Origin: CAZHGD01 sp964531735
GTDB lineage: Bacteria > Armatimonadota > UBA10988
Length of the DNA: 29,323 nt
Direction: 5' to 3'
Assembly: GCA_964531735.1 (NCBI GenBank)
Contig: CAZHGD010000091.1
Span: 1-29,323 of the forward strand
Of the stretch, positions 22,920 to 29,323 are shown piece by piece. The notes under the pieces are model-generated. The model saw only the letters and a list, made by a program, of their open reading frames with translations, did not search any database and was not told where the DNA came from. Both the position numbers and the translations under genes were made by a program. Position 1 is the first letter of the stretch. The number at the start of each line of letters is the position of its first letter.

Positions 22920-24028
22920 GGCGCCCTCCGGATCGGGTGTCGCGAGGGTAGCGGTACCTGCTCGAAGGTCACGCTCTGAGTGGCGTTCGGTCCGTCGCGC
23001 AAGGTCACCAGCAACTCCAGGCGCGCCGGCTCGGCCGGCCGGAAGCCGGGCGCGACGTCGCCGACCCACCGGCGCGGCAGCGGCTCGCAGGAGTAGCGGG
23101 CCACCGGTCGCGGCGACCCGGTCGCGCCGCGACCGACGGTGTGCGTGGGCAGCAACTCGCCGTCGCGGCAGAACAGTCGGCCCTCGACCATCAAGGGCTC
23201 GAGCGCGGGTCCCTCGGCGGTGGCGCAGGTCAGCAGCCAGCCGGGCCTGGCGGCGTCGGGCTGGGCCTCGACGATGGTGGCGGTACACCCGTCGGCGGTG
23301 ACTGTGGCGCCCTTGGCCAGCGCTGGCAGCACCAGCCTGACCAGCCGGACGCCCGCGGCCAGGACCAAGTCGAACGAGACCTTGGCCAGGACGTCGGCCT
23401 TGGTCTCCGGCATGGGCAGGTAGCATTGCAGCGAGCACTGGTCCGGCAGCTCGGGCTGCGGTACGCCGGCGGCATAGGTCGCGACCTGAGCGGCCAACTG
23501 CTGACCCTCGGCGGTCGCCGCTCCGGCCTTGGTGACGGGCAGCAGCCGCACGGCCTGGTCGTCACTGGGCGCCTCAATCGCGAAGACCCACGACATTGTC
23601 GCCCGGGTGGTCAACGACTGCGGCTCGGCGGGCAGGTAGTCGGCGGAGAGCAGGTAGTGTAGCGACTGGAAGCGTGCCACCCAGTCACCGACGGTCTGCT
23701 CGACGCCGGTCGGTCGTGCTTGCCGGCCGGCGATCAGGCGGTAGGTGAACCGGTCGCTGCGCGAAATGGTCAGGCCGGTCAGCTCGCCGAGCTGCCGGAG
23801 CGCCGCCTGAAGCGTTACGCCGCGCCAGTCCACGTCGCAGGTGCGCGCCATGGTGGTGGCGTCGGCCGTCGGGCTGCCGGCGAAGCAGCGGTTGGTCTGC
23901 TGGCCGAGTTGCTCGAGCACCTGACGCAAGGGCATCTGCGCGCCCCGCAGCGTGACGGGTGAGGAGGCCGCGAGCAACGGCCGACAGGTCAATGCCAGCG
24001 CCAACGCCACGGTTCGCAGCCTGCGCAC
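22916..24028 (-). CDS. Exported STN-like protein, paralog 1
   Basis: The product is 370 aa from GTG 24028, 2 nt after the ribokinase stop (TGA 24033-24031); an open frame further upstream is only Arg-rich shadow. Residues 1-22 form a signal peptide (RRLRTVALALALTC...LLAA). Residues about 24-100 fit an STN-like domain: VTLRGAQMPLRQVLEQLGQQTNRCF, DWRGVTLQAALRQLGELTGLTIS, then FTYRL. The middle contains AIEAPSDDQAVRLLPV and SFDLVLAAGVRLVRLVL, and the end LELLVTLRDG...VTFEQVPLPS, all alignable to the downstream 371-aa paralog. Ten cysteines are present, which suggests disulfides if exported. Its position between ribokinase and its paralog suggests one transcription unit, but no functional link is evident. 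The family is not recognised beyond the domain. Confidence 0.75.
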   Translation of the reverse strand: MRRLRTVALALALTCRPLLAASSPVTLRGAQMPLRQVLEQLGQQTNRCFAGSPTADATTMARTCDVDWRGVTLQAALRQLGELTGLTISRSDRFTYRLIAGRQARPTGVEQTVGDWVARFQSLHYLLSADYLPAEPQSLTTRATMSWVFAIEAPSDDQAVRLLPVTKAGAATAEGQQLAAQVATYAAGVPQPELPDQCSLQCYLPMPETKADVLAKVSFDLVLAAGVRLVRLVLPALAKGATVTADGCTATIVEAQPDAARPGWLLTCATAEGPALEPLMVEGRLFCRDGELLPTHTVGRGATGSPRPVARYSCEPLPRRWVGDVAPGFRPAEPARLELLVTLRDGPNATQSVTFEQVPLPSRHPIRRAP

Positions 24029-24030
24029 GG

Positions 24031-24948
24031 TCAGCCCCGCTCGGCGACGAACTCGTCGAGTTCGGCGCGGGTCGGCAACGACGGCTGGGCTCCGTAGCGG
24101 GTCGCCGCGAGCGCGCCGGCAGCACACGCGCGCTGCGCTGCCGCCGGCAGCGCCAGCCCTTCGCTCAGGGCCACCGCCAAAGCGCCGTTGAAGGCGTCGC
24201 CCGCGCCGACCGCATCGACCGCGGCCACCGCCGGCGCCGCGACCATGGTCAACTCGCCGCGGTCGTCCACCAAGGCGCCGGCGGCACCGCGGGTCAGCAC
24301 CACGACGGGCACGCCCAGGTCGCGGATGGCCGCGGTGAGCTCGGCCGGCTCGCCGGTCCGGCCGGCCAACCGGGCCGCCTCGCCCTGGTTCGGCGTCAGC
24401 ACGTCGACCTGCGACAACAGCTCGTTCGGCAGGCCGCCGGCGGGCATCGGGGCCGGGTTGAGCACGAACCGCGCGCCGGCTGCGTGCGCTTGGCGCGCGG
24501 CCTCCAGGACGCAGTCGAGGGGCGACTCGAGTTGCGCCAACACCACCATCGCGCCGGTGAAGGCCGCGGCCGCGGCGGACACATGGGTGGCGGTCATGGT
24601 GTGGTTGGCACCCGGCGCCACCGCGATCAGGTTCTCGCCACCGTCCTCGACGAGGATCAGCGCCACCCCGGTGGGCGCGTCCGAATCACGGGTGAGGTGG
24701 CCGGTGCCGACGCCCTCGCGCTGGTAGCCGAGCAGCGCCTCGTGTCCGTGGCTGTCGGTGCCCAGCCGCGCCACGAACTCGACTGTGGCGCCGAGACGCG
24801 CGGCCGCCACCGCCTGGTTGGCGCCCTTGCCGCCCGCCGCCTGGAAGTACCGGCCGCCGGTCACGGTCTCGCCGGGCGCCGGCAAGGCGGCGACCTGGCA
24901 GACCAGATCGACATTGGCGCTTCCGACGACGACCACACGACCCGACAT
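24031..24948 (-). CDS. rbsK: Ribokinase (PfkB family)
   Basis: This enzyme phosphorylates D-ribose, or a related sugar, at O5 with ATP in the cytosol. The product is 305 aa, standard for RbsK. It starts at ATG 24948, with GGGAG and a 6-nt spacer upstream. PfkB signature 1 is AAGGKGANQAVAAARLG at 38-53. Signature 2 is DAVGAGDAFNG at 245-255, with D251 the catalytic base. The sugar-binding N-terminal GSANVDLVCQVAALPAPGETV is typical of ribokinase rather than fructokinase or adenosine kinase. It is first in a three-gene minus-strand string with the two STN-like proteins. No ribose ABC transporter or Lac-type regulator is in the window. A nucleoside or other sugar kinase activity cannot be excluded. 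Confidence 0.93.
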   Translation of the reverse strand: MSGRVVVVGSANVDLVCQVAALPAPGETVTGGRYFQAAGGKGANQAVAAARLGATVEFVARLGTDSHGHEALLGYQREGVGTGHLTRDSDAPTGVALILVEDGGENLIAVAPGANHTMTATHVSAAAAAFTGAMVVLAQLESPLDCVLEAARQAHAAGARFVLNPAPMPAGGLPNELLSQVDVLTPNQGEAARLAGRTGEPAELTAAIRDLGVPVVVLTRGAAGALVDDRGELTMVAAPAVAAVDAVGAGDAFNGALAVALSEGLALPAAAQRACAAGALAATRYGAQPSLPTRAELDEFVAERG

Positions 24949-24998
24949 GGCACGCTCCCGGTGGCTGCGGAGGCCGAGTTTGACATCGCGGAGCGCCG

Positions 24999-25027
24999 TT
25001 GTCAACGCACCCGCGATGCGTTAGGAT
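24999..25027 (+). promoter_or_regulatory. Promoter of the CHAT gene, predicting a near-leaderless mRNA
   Basis: TTGTCA (24999-25004, 5/6) and TAGGAT (25022-25027, 4/6) are 17 nt apart. Seven nucleotides separate the -10 box from ATG 25035, so transcription would start at 25034 or 25035. The AGGA inside the -10 box could also act as a Shine-Dalgarno if a longer transcript is made. A perfect TTGACA at 24980-24985 has no matching -10. Confidence 0.5.
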
Positions 25028-25034
25028 CTTGCGT

Positions 25035-28000
25035 ATGAACGCGCCGCCCAGCCCCATGCTCCGCTGCCGGTGGACGGTCCGGCGGGCCGGCTGCCGCTGG
25101 CCGGTGTGGGCGGTCCTGGTGGTGCTGGTGCGACCGCTGGCGGCGGGTCAGGCCGAACTCGACGCGCTGTGGAGCAAGGTCCAGACCGAGAGCAAGGCCA
25201 GTCGCTTCGAAGGCGCGCGGACGGTCGCCACCGAACTGCTGCAGCAGGCCGAACGCGAGGGCAACCAGGTCTACACCGCGCTGGCCCACTATGCGCTGGG
25301 TGAGTTGGCTGTGGCGCGCCGCGACCTGCCCGACGCGCTGACCCACTACACCGCGCTGAGCAAGCTGGCCGAGCAGCTTGGCGACCGCGCCGGCGCGGCC
25401 TACGCGGCGATGGCCGTGGGTGGCGTGCTGCGCGAGCTGCGGCGGTTCGCGGAGTCGCTGCCGCCGCTACGCCGGGCGCTGGAACTCTACACCGGGCAGG
25501 ACAACGGCATGGCCGGTCACGTCGCCGTCCTGGCCGGTGAGTCACTGGTGCGGGTCCACCAACGCGCCGACAGCCTGGTGATGCTGAAGCGGGCGATTGA
25601 GCTGTTGCGGACAGCCGGCCGACACACCGAGCTGTGTGATGCGTGGCTACTGCTGGGCCAGGTGCAGCAGAACGAAGGCCAGACGGCCGTCGGTGAAGCG
25701 TCGCTGCTCGAGGGCGTCCGCGTGGCGCGCGAGCACCGGCTCGACGAGCACCTCGCCAAGGGCCTCGGCTACCTCGGTGGCGGCGCCGCGGCCGTCGGCG
25801 ACTACGCGCGGGCCGAGCCACTGCTCGTCGAGGCGGCGGCCATCTGCCGCCGGCTCGGCAATCCGGCGTCACTGATGGTCTGCCTGGTGACGCTCGGGCA
25901 GGTGCAGGCCGGACTGGGCCGGCTGGAGCAGGCGCTGGCCACCTACGCCGAGACCGCCGACTGGTGCCGCGGCCACGGCGTGCTCGAGACGCTCAACATG
26001 GCGCTGTGTGCTCGGGCGGTGCTGCTGACCGAGCGCGGGCGCAACGCCGAGGCCCTCAAGGACCTGGACGAAGCGAGTGCCGTCTGCCGCCGCATGGGCG
26101 ACGAGGTGCAGGCGGCCGTGGTGCAGTGCAACGTGGCCAACGTGAAGCTCAACACCGGCGACCTGCAAGGCGCGTTGGCCACCTACCTGGCTGCGGCGCC
26201 GCTGTTCGAGCGCGCCGGCGCCAAGGAATTCCTGGCCACGCTCTACAACAACATCGGCCGCCTCTACGACATGCAGTCGGATCCGAGCCAGGCGGTCCTG
26301 TACTTCCGCAAGTGCGTCGAGTTGGCGGCGGCCATCGACCGGCCGCTGCTGGCCGCGATGGCGCTCAACAACGCCGCGCTGGTGCTCTACAACCTGGCCC
26401 GGCCCTACACGCCGCTGGCGGAGCAGCGGCCCGAAGTGGCCCAGGCCGCGCGCGAGCGGCTGACTCAGGCGCGGGCGTTCATGCAGCAAGCGGCTCAGGT
26501 CTTCGAGCGCGCCGGCGACAAGCGCACCTTGCCGATCATCCTCAACAACCTCGGCCAGTTGGCGAGCGAGCTTGGCGAACTCGACACCGCCGACGAGTTC
26601 CTCACTCGCGGGGTCCGTCTCAGCCAAGAGCTGGGCCTGCGCACGGCGGTCTGTCAGACGTCGCTGAACCTGGGCCTGCTGGCCATGCGGCGCACACGGT
26701 GGGCCGACGGTCGCCGCTGGCTGGAGCAGTCGGTGGCGGTCAGCGAGGAGACGGGCGAGCTGGAAGCCCGCGGCACGGCCCTGGTGAACCTGGCCGCGAT
26801 CGACCGCCGCGACGGTGACGTGAACCGCGCCATCCAGCGGCTGTACCAGAGCGTCGAGGTGGTGGAGCAGCGTCGGGCGCGAGTGGCTGGCGGCAGCGGC
26901 GGGCAGTTGCAGTTCCTGGCCAGCAACATCCAGCCCTACCAGCTCCTGATCACGGCGCTGACCGCGGCCGGCCGGGCCGAGGAGGCGTTCGCGGTGTCCG
27001 AGCGCTCGCGCGGCCGCGCCCTGCTGGCCATGATGGACGGCGGGCACGTCGACTTGCGGCAGCGGCTGCCCGAATCCGGCCGGCGCGTGCTGGGCGAGGC
27101 GGAAGCCCGCCTCACCGCGGCCAACCTGCGCCTGAGCGAGCTGGCGGCAGCGGCCAAGAGCACCCGCGAGGAGCTGGCCAAGGCCCGAGCGGAAGTGGAC
27201 GACGCGCGGACCGAGCTGTATCGCCAAGAGGCCTGGCTGGCGGGGCTCTACCCCGACGTGGCGCTGGGCCGCCGTGGCCGCGAGCCGCTCGACCTGAAGC
27301 AAGCCGCCGCGGCGCTGCCGGCCGACACGGCTCTGCTGCAGTACGCGTTCAGCACCAACAACGCCTTCTGCTTCGCCGTCACGCAGGCGGACGGCCGCGC
27401 GGCGGTGACGGCCCATGAGGTCCGCACCGGCGAGGGCAACCTGGCGGTGGCGGTGACCCGTTTCCGTGAAGCCTGCGCCAACCCGCGGCGGCGCTACCGG
27501 GCCGAAGCCGCCGCGCTCTACGACACCTTGCTGCGGCCGGTGCTGGCGGCCTTGCCGGCCGGCATCAGGCGGCTGGTGATCGTGCCCGACGGGCCGCTGT
27601 TCGACTGTCCGTTCCAGGTGTTGCGGCGCGAGCCCGAAGGGCGGTACGTCCTCGACGACTACGAACTGGTCGTGATGGCCAGCGCCAGCCTGGTGAACTC
27701 GGCCCTGACGCTCGGCGACGAGCGGCGCGCGGCGGCCGGCCAGCGGACCGCGCTGGTCATCGCCGACCCCGATTTCGGTGCGCGAGCCGTCGCCGCGGCC
27801 GACGAGGACGAGCGCGGCGGCGAGCCGAGCTTCCGGCTGACGCCACTGCCGGGCACGCGGCAGGAGGGCCAACGGATCCGCGAGATCCTCGGCGCCGGCC
27901 AGGTGCGCCTGCTGACGGGCAAGGAGGCGCAGGAGCGGTTGGTCAAGCACGAACTGCCGAACTACCGCTACCTGCACTTCGCGACGCATGGCCTGCTCGA

Positions 28001-28430
28001 TCCCGACCAGCCGCTGTACAGCTCCATCGCGCTGGCCGAGCCGGACCAGCCGGGCGACGACGGCTTCCTCGAGGCCCGTGAGCTGACCCGCTACAGTCTG
28101 AAGGCGGAGTTGGTGACGCTCTCGGCTTGCCAGACCGGGCGCGGGCGGACGGCGAACGGGGAGGGCCTGATCGGGCTGCCATGGTCGTTCTTCGTGGCGC
28201 GCGTGCCGACCCAGGTGGTCTCGCAGTGGAGCGTGGACGACTCCATGACCAACCAGTTGATGACGCGCTTCTACCAGCGGCTGGCCAAGGGCGAGGCGAA
28301 GGGCGCGGCGCTCCGCGCGGCGGCGCTGGAGCTCCGCGCGGCGGTCATCAAAGGACCCGACGGCAACGAGGTGAATGTGAGTCATCCGTTCTACTGGGCA
28401 CCGTTCCAACTGATGGGAGACTGGCGTTGA
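25035..28430 (+). CDS. Exported TPR-CHAT protein (caspase-like protease candidate)
   Basis: The product is 1131 aa from ATG 25035. The N-terminal 39 residues are a likely signal peptide or anchor (Arg-rich start, WAVLVVLV core, LAAGQ). Residues about 50-620 consist of tetratricopeptide-type helical repeats, many with the A-L-x-x-Y/A-x-x-A pattern (for example ALGELAVARRDLPDALTHY). A coiled-coil-like Ala/Glu/Arg segment at about 680-740 leads to a CHAT domain in the last 300 residues. H985 in HFATHG and C1032 in LSACQTG are the predicted catalytic pair, and both are intact. The closing SHPFYWAPFQLMG is typical of CHAT proteins. TPR-CHAT proteins are widespread in Cyanobacteria and related phyla and a few are defence proteases, but this one is predicted to be exported, so a signalling or surface role is equally possible. 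Its stop overlaps the next start (TTGA). Confidence 0.9.
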   Translation: MNAPPSPMLRCRWTVRRAGCRWPVWAVLVVLVRPLAAGQAELDALWSKVQTESKASRFEGARTVATELLQQAEREGNQVYTALAHYALGELAVARRDLPDALTHYTALSKLAEQLGDRAGAAYAAMAVGGVLRELRRFAESLPPLRRALELYTGQDNGMAGHVAVLAGESLVRVHQRADSLVMLKRAIELLRTAGRHTELCDAWLLLGQVQQNEGQTAVGEASLLEGVRVAREHRLDEHLAKGLGYLGGGAAAVGDYARAEPLLVEAAAICRRLGNPASLMVCLVTLGQVQAGLGRLEQALATYAETADWCRGHGVLETLNMALCARAVLLTERGRNAEALKDLDEASAVCRRMGDEVQAAVVQCNVANVKLNTGDLQGALATYLAAAPLFERAGAKEFLATLYNNIGRLYDMQSDPSQAVLYFRKCVELAAAIDRPLLAAMALNNAALVLYNLARPYTPLAEQRPEVAQAARERLTQARAFMQQAAQVFERAGDKRTLPIILNNLGQLASELGELDTADEFLTRGVRLSQELGLRTAVCQTSLNLGLLAMRRTRWADGRRWLEQSVAVSEETGELEARGTALVNLAAIDRRDGDVNRAIQRLYQSVEVVEQRRARVAGGSGGQLQFLASNIQPYQLLITALTAAGRAEEAFAVSERSRGRALLAMMDGGHVDLRQRLPESGRRVLGEAEARLTAANLRLSELAAAAKSTREELAKARAEVDDARTELYRQEAWLAGLYPDVALGRRGREPLDLKQAAAALPADTALLQYAFSTNNAFCFAVTQADGRAAVTAHEVRTGEGNLAVAVTRFREACANPRRRYRAEAAALYDTLLRPVLAALPAGIRRLVIVPDGPLFDCPFQVLRREPEGRYVLDDYELVVMASASLVNSALTLGDERRAAAGQRTALVIADPDFGARAVAAADEDERGGEPSFRLTPLPGTRQEGQRIREILGAGQVRLLTGKEAQERLVKHELPNYRYLHFATHGLLDPDQPLYSSIALAEPDQPGDDGFLEARELTRYSLKAELVTLSACQTGRGRTANGEGLIGLPWSFFVARVPTQVVSQWSVDDSMTNQLMTRFYQRLAKGEAKGAALRAAALELRAAVIKGPDGNEVNVSHPFYWAPFQLMGDWR

Positions 28431-29221
28431 CCGATGCGGTGGTGACGGCCGGCGGGCGCATCAGCGGCCCGCTGGCCGAGATGACCGGGCAGCACATCAA
28501 GTGCCTGATCGAGTTCGACGGCCAGCGGCTGATCGACCATGTGCTCTCGGCGCTGCACGGCGCCGCAGGCGTCGGACGCGTCATCTTGGTGGGTCCGCCG
28601 GAGATCCGCGACGCGGTGTCGCTCGGGCCGGACGACTGCTTCCTCGACGACACCGGTTCGGGTCCCGGCAACATCATGGCCGGGCTGAAGGTGGTTGCCG
28701 ATCAGGAGCAGGTCGTGTTCTCCACCTCCGACCTGCCGTTCGTGACGGCGGCGGCGGTGGACCAACTGCTCCGCCACCGCGACCCGCGCTACGGCGTGCA
28801 GTTCCCGGTGATGACGCGCGAGGAGGTCCGCGCGCGCTTCCCGCGCGAGGCGAACAGCTACATGCCGCTGCGCGACGGCGACATGGCCGGCTCGTCGGTG
28901 ATGCTGCTGTCGCCTCAGCACCTGCTGGACCGCGAGGCGGAGATCACCGCGCTGTTCAACGCACGCAAGGACCTGCGCAGGCTGGCGCAGTTGGTCGGGT
29001 TCGGCATCGGGCTGCGGTTCGCCGTCACCAAAGTGCTGGGCTGGCGAGTGCTCAGCGTGGACCAGATCGTCGCGCGCGTGGCGCGCGTGGCCGGCTTCCC
29101 CGTGCGGGCGCTGCGCGGTTGCGACCCGGGGCTGACCATCGACGTCGACCACGAGCGCGACTGGGCGGAGGCGCTGGCGCACCTCGACTGGGAGGCCGAG
29201 CAGCGTGCTCAGGCTGGGTGA
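28427..29221 (+). CDS. MobA-like NTP transferase
   Basis: The product is 264 aa from TTG 28427, which overlaps the CHAT stop as TTGA; GGGAG (28415-28419) with 7 nt spacing supports this start. The N terminus is the nucleotide-binding GT-A fold: DAVVTAGGR, then K25 in HIKCLIEFDGQRLIDHVL, matching the AGG...K-x-L-x-x-x-x-G-x-P/R-L-I pattern of MobA-like proteins, although the usual GxSxRMGxxK loop is altered. S101-D102-L103-P104 in FSTSDLPFVT is the acidic metal-binding site. It probably couples a nucleotide to a small phosphate (sugar, alditol, phosphonate or molybdopterin) rather than being a confirmed MobA. Translation coupling with the CHAT gene suggests shared expression. The substrate is not deducible. 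Confidence 0.82.
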   Translation: MTDAVVTAGGRISGPLAEMTGQHIKCLIEFDGQRLIDHVLSALHGAAGVGRVILVGPPEIRDAVSLGPDDCFLDDTGSGPGNIMAGLKVVADQEQVVFSTSDLPFVTAAAVDQLLRHRDPRYGVQFPVMTREEVRARFPREANSYMPLRDGDMAGSSVMLLSPQHLLDREAEITALFNARKDLRRLAQLVGFGIGLRFAVTKVLGWRVLSVDQIVARVARVAGFPVRALRGCDPGLTIDVDHERDWAEALAHLDWEAEQRAQAG

Positions 29222-29323
29222 CCTCTACGCCGGTCTGCAAGGCCTGGCCGCGGCCACGCTGCGCGAGCGCGCCGAACGGGCCGAGCGCCGCGCGGCAGCC
29301 GTGGCGGCCTGGCAGCGCTACAC
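29205..29323 (+). CDS. Start of an unidentified gene, truncated by the window end
   Basis: An open frame begins at GTG 29205, overlapping the previous gene by 17 nt, with GGAGG at 29191-29195 and a 9-nt spacer. The first 39 residues read as a charged helical stretch (LRERAERAERRAAA), consistent with coiled coil or an amphipathic helix. GTG at 29218 is a possible alternative start, but in that frame the translation is Pro/Arg-rich and unconvincing. No function is assigned. Confidence 0.45.
   Translation, partial: MLRLGDLYAGLQGLAAATLRERAERAERRAAAVAAWQRY

Noticed and set aside
24980..24985. Perfect TTGACA -35 box before the CHAT gene.
   Set aside because: No -10-like hexamer occurs 16-18 nt downstream. 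The TTGTCA/TAGGAT pair is better placed.
25869..28409. An open frame of over 800 codons on the minus strand opposite the CHAT gene.
   Set aside because: It is His/Gln/Arg-rich with no recognisable domain and is fully opposite a clear TPR-CHAT gene; such frames are expected at this GC content.
1..29323. tRNA, rRNA, CRISPR array, insertion sequence or prophage elements.
   Set aside because: No T-loop-like motif in a plausible setting, no regular direct-repeat array apart from the protein-coding Cys tail, and no transposase or integrase frame was recognised.

Overview
The window is a high-GC bacterial chromosome segment packed with about 21 protein genes, with short intergenic gaps, frequent GTG/TTG starts and 4-nt start/stop overlaps. 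No rRNA, tRNA, CRISPR array, transposase or phage gene was seen. The gene mix points to an Armatimonadota- or Planctomycetota-like free-living heterotroph: a PEP-CTERM protein, a Tat-exported sulfatase with EF-hands, a GH88-type hydrolase, two Gfo/Idh oxidoreductases, a large DUF6785-like membrane protein, a Thermus-like 7Fe ferredoxin, a TPR-CHAT protein and flagellar FliH/FliI. Armatimonadota is my preferred guess, but this is inference from gene content and confidence is low.

Layout. 1-2029 (+): the end of a flagellar export operon (fliH-like, fliI). 2140-6954 (-): a PEP-CTERM surface protein with a full-consensus sigma-54 promoter, a small membrane protein that looks like a decayed M48 peptidase, a Gfo/Idh oxidoreductase, a GH88-like unsaturated-glucuronyl hydrolase and an exported alpha/beta hydrolase. 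7155-7397 (+): 7Fe ferredoxin. 7445-10820 (-): a double ABC-2-type permease coupled to a Vsr-like nuclease/macro-domain fusion, read from a promoter that predicts a leaderless mRNA. 10918-13197 (+): sulfatase and a Uma2-type nuclease. 13207-14490 (-): an atypical Gfo/Idh protein. 14843-15295 (+): GNAT acetyltransferase. 15341-17272 (-): DUF6785-like transporter-like protein. 17454-21803 (+): a degenerate nucleotidyltransferase, a membrane protein ending in a Cys/Ser/Gly repeat tail, a radical SAM/SPASM enzyme and an exported BNR-repeat sialidase-like protein. 21804-24948 (-): two paralogous exported STN-like proteins behind a ribokinase. 25035 to the end (+): an exported TPR-CHAT protease-like protein, a MobA-like nucleotidyltransferase and the start of another gene.

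How the genes fit together. GH88, sulfatase, sialidase-like protein, exported esterase-like hydrolase, Gfo/Idh enzymes and ribokinase together suggest use of sulfated or uronic-acid-containing glycans. They are scattered among housekeeping genes rather than forming one locus. The best candidate for an undescribed system is 17454-20191: an anchored protein whose C-terminal tail carries 8 cysteines in short Cys-Ser/Gly repeats, followed 4 nt later by a radical SAM enzyme with a complete seven-Cys SPASM motif. This resembles a RiPP-type substrate/modifying-enzyme pair in which the substrate is the tail of a membrane protein. Other notable points are the nuclease-macro fusion with an internal ribosome binding site, the sigma-54 promoter of the PEP-CTERM gene, two predicted leaderless promoters, and an inverted repeat at each of the five convergent gene junctions.
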